DNA of 64,000 nucleotides from Miscanthus floridulus (GCF_019320115.1 NC_089581.1:71345155-71409154); one strand, 5' to 3'. Positions 23,241 through 35,085 are shown, numbered from the stretch's first letter. The notes: a model not told the origin generated them from the letters alone. Translations and numbers: made by a program.

Positions 23241-25102
23241 TGAAAGCTCTAGTTTGGTTTTGGTGAATTGATGAAACCCTAAGTGCTAACCTAGTTTATC
23301 AAGTGATCATGAGATAGGTAGCACATTCCAAGTGGTGAAGCAAATGAAGATCATAGCATGATAATGATGCCATGGTGATGATAAAGTGCTTGGACTTGGA
23401 AAGAAGAAAGAGAAAAACAAAAATCTCAAGGCAATGGTATAAACCGTAGGAGCTATTTTGTTTTGGTGATCAAGACACTTAGTGAGTGTGATCACATTTA
23501 GGTTTGATAGCCATACTATTAAGAGGGGTGAAACTCGTATCGAAATGCGGTTATCAAAGTGCCACTAGATGCTCTAACTCATTGCATATGCATTTAGGAT
23601 CTAGTGGAATGCTAACACCCTTGAAAATGTTTGTGAAAATATGCTAACACATGTGCACAACGTGTTACACTTGGTAGTTGGCACATTTGAGCAAGGGTGA
23701 AGAAGTTTGAGGTGAAAAGGAGTTAGTCTTGCTGGTCACTAAGTGACCGGACGCTGGTCTTAGAAGAACCGGCGCGTCCGGTCAAGTGTGGCAGCGTAGA
23801 TGCCAGTGTCGGTCAATCGACTGGACGCTGGGTCATGGACTGACTGGACGCTGGCGAGGTGAGTCCAGTCCTATTGTTGGACAACACTCAGAGGCTAGGG
23901 TCTCTGATCGGACGATGGCATGGGCCGGTCGTGCTTGCCCAGACGTGTCCGGTGGGCAAAAGGCGTTTCTGGAACCTTACTGGAAACGACCGGACGTTGG
24001 TAGCTCAGCGTTCGGTCAGTTATAGTGCAGTGTCTAGTCACCTCAAGTTACCGTTAAAGTTGCGACACGTGGCTATCGTTGGGCGACCGGACACTGAGGT
24101 CCAGCATCCGGTCAACATGACCGGAGCGTCCGGTCAGCCCATGTTGTGCCCAGTGAAGGGGTACAACAGCTCTATTTCGTGGGGGCTTCTATTTAAGCCC
24201 CATGGCCGGTTGAAGCTCATACCTTTGGCAATTTTCATTGACATAGCAACCTTGTGAGCTTAGCCAAAGCCCTCCCACTCATCTCCATCATTGATTCATC
24301 ATCTTTGTGAGATTGGGAGTGAATCCAAGTGCATTGCTTGAGTGATTGCATCTAGAGGCACTTGGTGTTTGTGTTTCGCTGTGGGATTTGCTTGTTACTC
24401 GTGGTGGTTGCCGCCACCTAGACGGCTTGGAGCAGCGAAGATCGTCGAGCGGAGGTTGGTGATTGTCTCCAGCTCCGATCGTGGTGATTGTGAAGGGTTC
24501 TTGACCTTTCCCCGGTGGAGAGCCAAAAGGTACTCTAGTGGATTGCTCGTGGCTTGTGTGATCCTCATCTTGTGTTGGTTGTGCGGCACCCTATTGAGGG
24601 TTTGGCGTGTGAAGCCAATTAGCGTGTGAACCTCCAAGTGAGTGAATCGCCACAACGAGGACTAGCTTGCCGGCAAGCAAGTGAACCTCGGTAAAAATCA
24701 TTATGTTCATCATTGATTCCGAGGTGATTGGTCTTCATTGTTATTCATCCTTGTGATTGATTGGTTCCTTCATCTACACGGCGGTATAACCTTCTTGATC
24801 ACTCTCATTACATTACCGCAAACTAGTTGTCAAGCACTTTAGTGTACCTAGTTGTGAGAGCTTGCTTGCTTGGTTGGTGTGGCTCTTTAGTTAGCCTTTG
24901 AGAACACACTAACATAGAGTAGTGTCATAGCCTTTGTGTAAATAGACACTATCTAAACTAGAATTGTGGTAGGTGGCTTGCTTTTTGAGTAGGCTAGCGC
25001 AACACTTGCTTCGCCTCATAATTGTCTAACTACTTTGTTAAGTGTTGTTGTAGAAATTTTATTAGGCTATTCACCCCCCCTCTAGCCATTAGGACCTTTC
25101 CA
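23241..25102 (+). repeat. 3' LTR of element C
   Basis: It starts TGAAAGCTCTAG after the purine tract and ends TTAGGACCTTTCCA, about 1.86 kb. The GACCGGACGC-like motif array lies at about 23745-24140. It includes the ~325 bp start and the ~105 bp segment (about 24690-24795) that the 5' LTR lacks. Target duplication cannot be tested because the left end of the element is gone. Confidence 0.85.
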
Positions 25103-25677
25103 CTAGCAATCATAATAAACTCCTCGATGAAGAGAAGGAATCATCTCCTGAACAAGAAAAGGAAGTTTTGATAGCCAAATCACAACCACTCCAATCCCAA
25201 GATTTAGCTATCAATCCCGAACCATCAATACCCTAGAATCCAAATCATCCAAAAGAAGAAGAAATTCAACCTTTTAAAATTTCTTGTGAGGATGATTTTT
25301 ATGCTGATTTTGAGAAAAACTTAAACTTCTAGTTCCACAAGAGACCTTCAAGTGAATATAATTTAAATCCTCTCAAGAAGGGATCTCTTAGAAAGTGTCC
25401 TTATTCCCATATAGAACATTGGGAAGAATTCAAGGGTGGCATGTCAAGTAATGCCATAGAAGGAGAGCTAAGCCATCTAGAAGCCATTCCTATCCTCTCC
25501 CCTTCTATGTCCACATTACTTGTCTCATCTAAACCCATCTTTCAACCCATTCTTGACTCCAATGATCCCTTTTATGCTCTTTCTCCTAAGTCTCATGATG
25601 ACCCTAGAAATCCATTAAGACAACCAAAGCATAGGAGTCATGAAGACCATAAGGATGACCAAGAAGAGCAACAATAA
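25103..25677 (+). pseudogene. unrecognised retroelement coding tail
   Basis: One plus-strand frame runs about 190 codons with only two stops (TAG near 25235 and 25331, each possibly a decayed CAG). It is rich in Glu, Lys, Ser and Pro, with KESSPEQEKEVL, EDDFYADFEKN and HIEHWEEFKGG, and ends in an acidic, charged tail (EDHKDDQEEQQ) at TAA 25675-25677. An LTR start follows at once. I do not recognise the protein. A C-terminal part of a gag-like protein of a non-autonomous gypsy element fits the position. Its left part is cut off by the end of element C. Confidence 0.45.
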
Positions 25678-25886
25678 TGTCAGGTTCATAAACCCAGGGT
25701 CCCCGATGGGCCCGCTTCCCAGCAAAAACTCGGCCCAACAGACAGCATTACAAAGACGCGTGACTCCTGGGCCGGCCCAGATATCTAACGATAGGTCGAA
25801 AGAGCGATCTAGTCTCCGACCGGAAGGCCTAGCCAAGGAGGGGACAACACTTGCTTCTGACTCTGACCCACTTTTCTGACCGGGAG
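25678..25886 (+). repeat. start of an LTR, interrupted by LTR F
   Basis: It begins TGTCAGGTTCATAAACCC and continues with GC-rich sequence such as GGTCCCCGATGGGCCCG. This is a familiar type of start for grass gypsy LTRs. After 209 bp it is broken by Tekay-type LTR F; GGGAG (25882-25886) would be the target site of F. The rest is not seen before the assembly gap. Confidence 0.6.
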
Positions 25887-28500
25887 TGTAACACCCCTGG
25901 TGTTACGATCTCATTTAGCACCGCGATTTAGGCCTAAGTCAAAATTTTGAAACGAGTTTCTCAAATTTTTTATTTATAACGTACTTGATGTGATAAGTGA
26001 ATCCTATGTGACTTAGTTTTGTGGACTCAAATAAACACCCTAGTTAAATCATGAAAAGCAAATGGTTTGTTCTGTTAGATTAAGCATGAAAAGCAACTTT
26101 TATAAATAGAATAAAATCCATTAATAAATAGAACAATGTATATATATATATACTCACGTGTTTATTTTGATAAGCACGCTCAGTTGAAAAGCTCTGGTCC
26201 AGTGACATGTTTACATTTACGTAACAGACATGAGCTAGCACAGCTGCTTAGCTGCTTCATTTATTTTTCTAGCATGGCGTGCAGCGTACTCGCCTGACAT
26301 TGCTATTGATCACTGTCTCGTTCTCATCATGGCTATGTGTTTCTCTGCAATTGCAAAGTCTCCTCATGTATCCACATCCATGCTCGCTAGCCTTCCCTTT
26401 TGCTTCTCTCTCTGGTTTGATTGCTTCTATCTGCATTTGCCGAACCACTCCTTGTTTTCCCTCCCTCACTGTCTTATCGTTTGTTGCCGTTGTTCACGTT
26501 GCCGCACGTGGTTTTGCCCCTGCCCTTGCCATGTCCTTTTACATTCCATGTGCATGTAGGCATGCAGCTGATGGCCACGCTGCGCCGTCCTTCCATGTCC
26601 CTACGTCCGTGCTCTGGCATGCGTGCTGTTTCCTCATTATTTTCCCTTTTTTTGCTCTCGTGCTGGATGCGCCACGGCACCTCCTCACACTCCGTAGCTG
26701 CTTCCATTCCTCCACGTAGCACTAGCGCTGCCCACCAGTCACCTCTCCTTTTCCCCCTCGTGAGCGCACGTGTCCCTTGGCTCAGCGTGGGCCAACTGCC
26801 CCACGACGCGTTTGGGCCGCAGCAAACCGCCATCATCACGCGTTGAGCTCCGCGACTACCAGCATCTACGGCCGTGTCGGTCGCAGCACCACGCCACCTC
26901 CCCTATCCCATGCTTACCCATGCCCCGCCCTGGTCCACACTGGACTAGCGGCTCCGCAAGATTGCCTTCCCGTGTCTCCTCCCATCACCTGCCGAGCAAC
27001 CTGTGCACCCGTGCCACAGTCACCGGCGCCCCTCCTCTTCCCCGCTTCATGAGTCCCCACTGTGGCCACGCCTCATGTCGTGCGAGCATCGGTGCCGCGC
27101 TGCCGCAGCACCACGCCACTATCCTTCCTCTCACCAAACCCGCGCGTGGCTTCGCCCCCTGCCGCACCTCGCCATCGCCCGCCCTATGGATGTGCTGGAC
27201 CAAAGACATGGTGCTACCCCTCCACAGCCCGCCGCTACCCCGCACCTTCCTCCCCGTGTGCATGTGCAGCCGCCACGCCTGGAGCGTCACCCTCCCGCAT
27301 GCCCATGCCCTAGTCCCGTGCTGGAGCCGCTGCTCCTTGATGCCCGTGCCACAGCGCCTGGCCACACCGTGGTCCGCCGCTGCTCCACGCCGTTTTCCCC
27401 CACCGGCGGGTGCGCTGGTGGCCAGGATTTGACCGGTCACGCCGTCTCGTGCCCCTCTGCTCCTGCTCTGCTTGTGAAGAAGGTGAGGAGGTGGGAAAAT
27501 TGTAATAGAGGATTTTTTAGGGTTCTCAATGCGAAGTCAGTGACTCGTAGGAATAGTAGCGCACCAAATAGGTAGAAGACTATGGACATTTTTGCAAAAT
27601 TGTAACGGCGCCCTGGGCTTCCCTAGCTGGGTCAGCCTACCGCGCCCGCTTGGGCCGGTCTTGCGCCTGCCCGTGCCTAGGCCACTGGCCGTGCGCCTGT
27701 CTGACTGGGCTACGGCTACCTGTGGGATGTCCATCGCCTGCGCGTCTGGGCCGCTGGCCGTGTGCCCCACCTGGGCCGCCGTTCACGCCCGCACCTGGGC
27801 CGTCGGCCGTGCATCGCCTGGGCCGGCCTGGTGCTACGCCATCTAGACCACATGCACCGTTCCACGTTGGGCCGTGCGCATGCTTGCGGGCCGTCGGGCC
27901 GATCTGCTGGCCGCAGGCGCTTTAGTTCGTAAAGTAATTGCTAAAATAGTTTTAGGAAATAAACTAGTAAAATCAATATAAAATTGTGTAGTTGTCCAAA
28001 AATAGTGAAACTAGTTTTGTTGAGTTCCTAAAATCATAATATATCTACTAGTATGTTTTGTTCACATAGTTGGATAATATTCTTGGGAGCTATATAATTA
28101 ATTTAGGATACTTAATATTATAAAAATATAAACTTGTAGGAATTCTTGGGAGCTTTCTATTTGGTTGATGGTGGATGATCTGAAGATGCAGATACTAACT
28201 TTTTGGTTATATTTTACCCAGGCAAGCCCCGATGCATAACCCCTACTTTTCTGCAGTTTAAATTATATTTGTGCATTAAGTTTTAAGGAGTTGAATGAAA
28301 CCCACTTGCATATATATATATATATCTTTATCCTATGAGTCTTACTAGTATGATAGGATCGGGTAGATTGCTATGCTATAGGACTCTGGTAGAAGTCGAG
28401 TGATTGTCTATCACTCACGAGAGATAGAAAATATATTACTGTATTATTATCACTTGGAAAATATAAATGGTGGAAAGGAAAAATGGTGACCGGACAAGGA
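25887..28500 (+). repeat. Tekay-type LTR F, cut by the assembly gap
   Basis: It starts TGTAACACCCCTGGTGTTACG, the palindromic start of this LTR family. It contains a GC-rich block (26270-27920) ending near a donor-like AAGAAG|GTGAGG (27480-27486), the conserved CAG|GCAAGCCCCG at 28219-28230, then AT-rich DNA with a (TA)n tract. The last ~1.2 kb expected of such an LTR falls in or beyond the gap. The many GC-rich open frames (26279-27575) overlap in several frames and show no clear codon bias. Confidence 0.8.
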
Positions 28501-28600
28501 NNNNNNNNNNNNNNNNNNNNNNNNNNNNNNNNNNNNNNNNNNNNNNNNNNNNNNNNNNNNNNNNNNNNNNNNNNNNNNNNNNNNNNNNNNNNNNNNNNNN
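28501..28600. other. assembly gap (100 N)
   Basis: Exactly 100 undetermined bases, the usual placeholder for a gap of unknown size. A plus-strand Tekay LTR lies left and a minus-strand TAT-like LTR with its primer site lies right, so missing DNA should include at least the end of LTR F and the body of the right-hand element. Confidence 0.98.
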
Positions 28601-28609
28601 CGTGCCAAC

Positions 28610-29056
28610 TGTCGGCGTTTGATGACTGACAACGCGTTAGAGGTTACCCTGAACGATGTTTGGTGGGCTTCGACGAAGGCGAGATCGATGGTAAACTTAA
28701 AGACAACAATTCATTCTAGTTTAGGTTGCTAGAATAGCCTAATACCCTACGTCTAGTTAGGCATGTTGCCTTGCGTTGGATTGCTGTGTATGAGATGTTG
28801 TACAAGGGAGTACTCCTGCTTCTCTTTATATAGTCTAGAGGGCAAGCGCATATATCAAGTCCCAGTCGGATATAATAGAAGTTCTAGTTCTATTACAGAG
28901 ACTAATTTTCCTAGAATTCGACTAGCTCAGTCCTTGTAGCCTTGGAGAACACGCCACCTTGTTCCACGCCATCTAGGCAGACCTTGTGCCAGCCCAACTC
29001 CTTGTCGGGTAGTTGGCCCTATGGAAAACCCTTAGGATCTTAATCCATCAAGCCCA
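28610..29056 (-). repeat. TAT-like LTR in minus orientation
   Basis: Read on the minus strand it would start TGGGCTTGATGG and end ...AAACGCCGACA, followed by GTTGGCACG (28601-28609), a decayed primer-site start facing the gap. A TATA-like CTTTATATAGT (plus strand, 28824-28834) gives ACTATATAAAG on the minus strand. GACGTAGGGTATTA also occurs in the LTR of element A, so the two are related. The start (29056) is uncertain. Confidence 0.6.
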
Positions 29057-29783
29057 ATGTTGGGGAAGGATGAGGTTGACATCAGGCCTAGATCATCTCA
29101 CGCGAGGCAAAAATGGCTCACACGAGGCCGAGAACGGTCCATGGGAGGCGAAAATAGCTCACATCGGGCTAGAAACAAGTAATGAGAGGTGAGAGTGGGT
29201 CATGTTGGGACAAAAATAGTGGTTGAAAATGACTAAGTTGGTCCAAAAATGGGTAATGAGCAAAAATGAACAAAAAACGGGCGAAAACGAGCCAAAATGA
29301 GTGAAAACGGGCCAAAAATGGCTCAGGGGACCTGGTCCTACCAAGGCGGCCCACCCATGGGACCCCACATAAAAAGTCCAAGGTTCAGTCCATCCATGGC
29401 CATAACGACTCTCATGCGGCTCCTAGGACGAAAACAACGTTTCTGAGAAAAAACCTAGCAAAACTGCATATCACATGGATTTCGTGGGTCCTCCAAAACG
29501 TGCATGGTTTTGTGAATGGAAAACTCCCAATACTTCTGGGAGGGGGGATGTCCCTCAAGTATAGTAGGGAGAGAGGGTTCGGGTGGTTACACCGGCCCTC
29601 GACCACACACCCGTGGCCTCCACTAGCCATGGCTGGCTACGACTTGCCGGATGCTTCACTCAGTGGATGCATGCTTCTGGCCTATTGTTGGAGAAAGATA
29701 AGGTTGACATCGAGCCCAAAACCTCTCACGCGAGGCGAAAATGGCTCACACAAGGCCAAGAACGGGCCATGATAGGCTAAATA
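29057..29783. repeat. repeat-rich segment with two ~95 bp direct repeats
   Basis: The segment starting TGTTGGGGAAGGAT at 29058 recurs as TGTTGGAGAAAGAT at about 29688. Both continue through GAGGTTGACATC, CTCACGCGAGGC, AAAATGGCTCACAC and GAGAACGG. Between them lie shorter A-rich repeats built on GGGCCAAAA and CGAAAA. This could be LTRs of a small element cut short by LTR G, or a subterminal repeat region. No gene is supported. Confidence 0.45.
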
Positions 29784-31849
29784 TGAAACACCCCAGGTGT
29801 TTGTTACCAGTTGAGCTCAACCATGACATGTTAAGTGGTGATGGAGATGTTAGGTCAAACATATAAAAATGAGCCACCACTTCAACTTGGACCATGCATT
29901 GCTTACATGTTGCCCTTTCCAAAAAGTATGCTTGAGTAATGTTGGATGTACTTCTTTCATGTGTCTCACATCAATATCCATCTATATTGATCCATGGAAA
30001 AGTTTCATGAAGTTTGGAATCAAGAAGTCACATGAAATGATAAGTTATATCTTTGTTGGAATTGCACTGTTAAGTGAATGGAAACATTGGTCATTAAATG
30101 AACATTGCAACCTTGCCCAAATGACTCTAGAGGAACTCCACAACAAAAGTTATGAAAGGTTCATGTTAAGCAGATATCAAGAAAATGCTCCAATCGGTCT
30201 AAAACTCTAATTTAAGCTTTATCGTGATGCCAGTTTAACCTGTGCTGACCAATCACTTAGATTGCTTGCATGGGGTTGTACCTTAAATAAAAGTTGAAGT
30301 TGGAATGGAGTACAACAAACTTTATTTTTGTACCAAGTCATAATTCAACTCCTAAGTGGCTCAATTTGTAGCCTCAAGTTCGAATGCATTGTTGTTTTGG
30401 GCCCAACAAAATATTCTAAGTCCTTGATCGATAACAGCGAGTTGATATGTTTGGAAATTTTTATCATCTAGATATACTTGACAGCTCAATTGGATTCCTT
30501 AATATGAGTTGAAGTACACTTTGTGAAGGAAACAATAGAACAAGTGTCACCAGATTTGGAGCTCGTTTCGACCTTCAAAATGAATTCCCAAAACTGTAAA
30601 CTTTGGAAATTTATATCTCTCAAACCTAGCATAATCTGACATGTATCCTTTAAGCAAAGTTGTAGTATAGTTTGAGTAGAACAACTTTTGTTTAAGTACT
30701 AAGACCTAGTTTGACCTCTAGAACATCCAAACGGTGGACAAGATTTTGAATCCAATGATGTTTTTTCAGTGTTCGAAAATCGGCTGTCTAGGATGCCTGA
30801 ATTTCATGATTTTAGTTTTCGTATACCTATCTTTGGTGAATTTTAGTTTGCAAACCATTTTGAATTTGGCCAAACTTTTTAACAGAAGTTGGAGTACTCA
30901 CGTAGCTCTACACAACGGCATAATTGATTCAAAAAATCGTCAATCGGTTTAGGTGATATGATGAGAGGATAATCGAGTTTCAGTTGAAGGTTTGAGGTGG
31001 TATTAGATTTTGAATAGGCAGGAATGGCAGCTATGGCCGACTGGCCATAGGGTTTCGATGCCGTGTGCCCTCACACTCGCTAGCATGCTTGCCATGGCGC
31101 CCCGCTCGCTCGTCTTGGTCGCCCGAGCACCCAACCTTCTCGCTCGCTCCCTCATTTCCTTGGCCCTCGCTCTCTCGCTTCCCTCTGCCTCTCGCTCGCC
31201 ATGGATGGGGCAGGGCAGAGCTCAGGCTGCCATGGCTGTGCTCTCCCTCTATCCCAACTAAGCATAGCACCACATCCCTCAGCTCACGCCGCACCTCCAA
31301 TGGCCCTCGTATCGTCAACTCCGCCACTGCAGTTCGCTGCCGCCGGCGCGGCCATTCCGGCAGCCGTAGGCACGCATGGCGGGGTCACCTTGGACCATCC
31401 TCGGCTCCACTGAGCAGCCCCACGGGTGAGCGCGGTTCCTGGGATGCTCCCCAGCTCTTCCCCACCACTACCGGTGACCTCCCTCCGCCGAAAAGCGCGA
31501 TCCCGGTGACCTCCCTATTCAAATCCACGTCAAGGATGTCGCGCTTAAATTAGAGAAAAGGGAAGGGCCGTTCTATGAATCTATGACTCATGTGAATAGT
31601 GCTCATAAGGACTGGTTCGCTAGGATCTGTAGTAGTAAGAAGTATAGGGTCCTCGGTGCAAGATCTGTTTTTCTTTTATGGCTGAAACTATGAAAATGTG
31701 TAGTAATTAGTAGAAAAATCATAAAATAGTAAATGAAGACTTTTTAGAATCCTTGTAAAATTATCTATGCAGTAGATATATAATATGTCATGCTTTAGTT
31801 TAAAGTTTCTGCTGTAAAAATAGATTTATGCAGGTTAGGGTTTGAATGT

Positions 31850-33310
31850 TGGTCTTGTCTTTTTCATAACTGCAGTAGTATTGCTCAATTAAATGTAAAA
31901 GTTTTATGGCATGTTACTTATGTGATGATTAATGTCTGGTAAAAATTTCAGGATTTTAGGATTTGCAGTTTAGGAGCTATAAACATAACAAATGCGCTGT
32001 GTTGCTTTGCTCCTATTCTAAATAGACTTGAAAGATTGCATTATTCAGCTCAGTTATGTTTCGAATCATACTGTGATAACAATAAATGAATTGCATTACT
32101 TTTCTTAAGCTTTTCAAAAAGCTAAAGATCATAATTTTTGGTTAAGTAGATGTCCAGTTATAGTTGTCCAAAGTCCTATAGCTGCTTCTGCCCAAACCCA
32201 GACAGGGTTGCCTTGTTGGTAATGTATGGCCATGTTAATAGTAGAATTAGCTCTAGGAGTTTATAACAAAGTTGTTTACAATTTGCTAGGATTTCTAAAA
32301 AGTTTAGAACCACATTTACTGGACATATGGAACTCTAGTTATAGCTGTTTAAAGTTGCATACTAGATTCTCTCCATGTTTTGGATAGAGATGCATTTATT
32401 GGATTAATTGACCTTGTTAACTATAGAATCATCTTAAGATGAAAATAAGAAAGTTGTAGGTGACTTTCTAAGATTTTCAAAAAGTTTTGATTTATGTTTT
32501 TTGGAGGTCTAGAACTCCAGTTATTCTTCTCTGAAGTTCCTATAGGTTTTCTGTCTATAATTGTACCACTGCTGTTTGGGCTGCAGTTGCAGTTTTGCTT
32601 GTGCAATTATTTTCGTGGTGTAAATGATGTTTGCTATGGTTATAGTGAATACAAAAGTTGTAGCAAATTTCATAATCTTGCTTGTGTTCAAATTGCAAGA
32701 CCATAGGCCTGATAGTTTAGGAGTTACATAACTTTTAAGTCTTCTATCAGAGCAGATCTGAAAGATGCTAGTGTTGATCTAGTTAGGATTTGAATCACCC
32801 CTAGATGATAATAGAATAGTTGTATTTCTTTTGTTGAGCTTTCCAAAATTTCTATGAACACCCTTTTTGGTGATCTAGATCTCTGGATACAATTGTCTGA
32901 AGTTACATGGCAGAATCTGTCCAAGTCTGGACAGAGGTGCTCAATTGTGCTTGATTGACCTTGTTAATTGTAGAATCACCTTGTGATGATAATAAACATG
33001 TTTTAGATAATTTAATAAGCTTTCTTTAAAGTTAAGTTTCATGCTTGTTTGATGTCTGTAACTCTAGTTATGCATTTTTGAAACTACTACTACTTTTCTA
33101 TCCTAGTTCTGCGCAGGTCTAAAACATTGGCATGTTTGACCTGGTTAGCTTTGGAATGAGCTTTTGGTGTTAATAACAATGTTGTAGGCAATTTCATTAG
33201 CTTTCCAGAAAGTCTAGGATCACCCTTATTGGATGCTTATATCTCCAGTCATGATTGAAACAAGTACCTGCTATGCTGCTGTCCAGATTTGGTGCATATA
33301 ATAAATTGGT
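31850..33310 (+). repeat. degenerate ~183 bp tandem repeats inside LTR G
   Basis: About six to seven diverged units. Each has a TGACCTTGTTAA-TTTAGAATCACC-like anchor (near 32208, 32409, 32590, 32773, 32955, 33138), then AT-rich text ending in GTTGTAGG, AGCTTTC-AAAAGT and CTCCAGTTAT. The 32409-33138 spacing is close to 182-183 bp per unit. Units differ greatly, so the array is old. Confidence 0.65.
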
Positions 33311-34789
33311 TACCTTCGCTTGCTTTTAGTTTGGCTACACTTGTAGTTAGTTCTTGATTGGTACATGCTTGGTGTAACTGAATTTAAGTAAACTAATATG
33401 CCATGCTTGATGTACTTTCTATCTCTATGTTTGGCTTGATGTGAATAGCTTGCTCTCTAAGAACTCATGTCATGTGGTGTAGCCTTGTGCTTGTCTTGAA
33501 TGTTTTTATGTGATGCATCTTTTATTACCATTCCCCACATTCATGCACTTGCATCGTGCATCTCAATTAGGTACGCTAGATGAACCACGTGCCAAATGGG
33601 ATGTTGGAGCCAAACCTGAGGAAGGTGCATGGTGAACCTATCCCAAAGATGGAAGGACTTAGCGAGTGTCGTCTAACAAACACTGACTTAGTTTGGGATC
33701 CCAGGCAAGCCCCGGAGCATTCTAAGTCTCCCATGTTTTTACAAATATCTTGAGTATCTTTTATTGTTGATGATGCGTTAAGTATAGGAATTGGTTGGAA
33801 CCAATTGTTGCATTATATCCTTATCTTGTCCAGATAAAATCCTATGAATCCTAATTATGTTCAGGAACGGGTTAAATGCTTAGCCATGCTTAGTGCGGTA
33901 GAAGTCAGGTGATTTCCTGTCACCTGTGAGCTTTAGGATGAGGTGGGTCATGGTTGGCTATATTTGCTATCGTGGAAAAGAATACTGTTAATAATGAATT
34001 GAGACCGGGTGGAGTCTTTGTGTAGGGTTGGACATAGTGACTCCGTCTGTGTCGTTTAAGGACCGATACGATGTACGTCCTCATGTCATGTTGAACGCAG
34101 CCTAACACTTAGCTGGCCGGATAAGTCGTTCCGACCACAAAGCCTAGTAGCTTGACTCAGGTCGGGAACCGGGGGGTTATAGTGCACATTTTGGAGGCAG
34201 TAAGGATGTGCTTGGGGACATTGGCGTGAGTCCAAGGGGTCAGGTGCTTAAAATTCCTACACTTCCTGGCAGAGTGTCGCCCTTGAGAATGCGGCGCTGT
34301 CCGGACTTGTGACTCCTGAGTTGTACCAAAGGTGACTTGATTGTGACCCCAACGGGGGAAGCAAGGTTTGTGTTAAGAATACCCCTCCAACTGGATTGGA
34401 ATCGATTCGAGTCGTCGTCTCTCCCAGATAGTGAGAACTTGACTAAGCAGCGGCAACGTAGATTCACTAAATTTAAAGATATGGTTAAGTGATGATGATG
34501 ATGATAATGAGCCATGAAATACCTAATATGGTTATTATTGTTTGCAACTTAATCAAGTGATTGATTAGTACAGGTGCTAATATAGATGGTAGGTAATGGG
34601 TAAAAGTCACTGCTAGTACAGGTGAATAATGCTAATGATTACTTAAGCTTTTATGCAAAAAGGTTGTCAGCTCAGCTCCACCAAATAAAGCCTTGCATAA
34701 TCCTTGGTGTCACTTTATTTTTTGGTTTATGACAGGTAAGTCTAGCTGAGTACATTCTCGTACTCAGGGTTTATTCCCTTTTGTTGCAG

Positions 34790-34851
34790 AAGACGTGCTA
34801 TATAACGGCTACTGCAAGTATTGCTTGCACCCAACGGATGATGAGGGCTAG
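34790..34851 (+). other. candidate LTR-encoded exon 3 in LTR G
   Basis: It follows TTTTGTTGCAG. In the same phase as in D it stays open for 20 codons and ends in TDDEG at TAG (34849-34851), like the EVNDDEE and stop of D. TGCTATATAACG early in the segment matches TGCTACATG of D and H. Exon 2 of this copy is unclear: the GC donor at 33704 is conserved but the frame before it has a stop. Confidence 0.45.
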
Positions 34852-35085
34852 ATCATGGGCATGATATCTGTTATCTTATCTTACTGCTTTTGTTGGAATG
34901 TGATCAAGTAGGACTGGCTATGTATTGAAATACATGTGTGTGTTAAATTACTGCTTCTGCTACTTTCAAACATGGTTTGTAATAAATGTGACTCTGATGT
35001 GATGTGTGAACTGTTGTAACATGTGATGTGCGAATGTTGAATCATGTATGATCTTGGCTTATTGTTGGTTGTGAAATGATCAAGA

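Larger units (their letters stand above)
13926..25102 (+). mobile_element. Element C: SIRE-type Ty1/copia retrotransposon with truncated 5' LTR
   Basis: Order: 5' LTR (truncated), initiator-Met-type primer site, gag, protease, integrase, RT, RNase H, a 1.2 kb spacer with many purine tracts, polypurine tract, 3' LTR. Protease-integrase-RT order proves Ty1/copia. The long gag with charged repeats, ADIFTKPLD near the pol end, LTRs rich in GACCGGACGC motifs and a long spacer before the 3' LTR suggest the SIRE/Maximus lineage. A Cassandra element (17067-17816) is nested in gag. Several frameshifts and stops prevent expression of a full polyprotein. The right end is at or near 25102. Confidence 0.88.
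29784..35085 (+). repeat. Tekay-type LTR G, enlarged, 3' end cut by element E
   Basis: It starts TGAAACACCCCAGGTGTTTG, a variant of the family start that keeps the palindrome. It has a GC-rich block (31030-31540) with donor-like CGG|GTGAGC (about 31420), a degenerate tandem array (31850-33310), CAG|GCAAGCCCCGG (33702-33713), and the GTACTCAGGGTTTA...TTGTTGCAG block (34770-34789). By comparison with H only the last ~100-150 bp is missing, where element E was inserted. Its 5.3 kb length is unusual and due mostly to the array. Confidence 0.8.

Noticed and set aside
26279..27575. Several long overlapping open frames (up to 220 codons) in GC-rich DNA
   Set aside because: They overlap in many frames on both strands, as expected where GC-rich DNA has few stops. 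None shows a domain or consistent codon bias. They lie in the GC-rich block of LTR F.
28824..28834. TATA-like site as promoter of a host gene
   Set aside because: It sits inside an LTR related to that of element A, on the minus strand, with a primer site at the LTR end.
31031..31553. 162-codon Ser/Pro/Arg-rich frame in LTR G
   Set aside because: Low-complexity composition and position in the GC-rich LTR block; no homology recognised.
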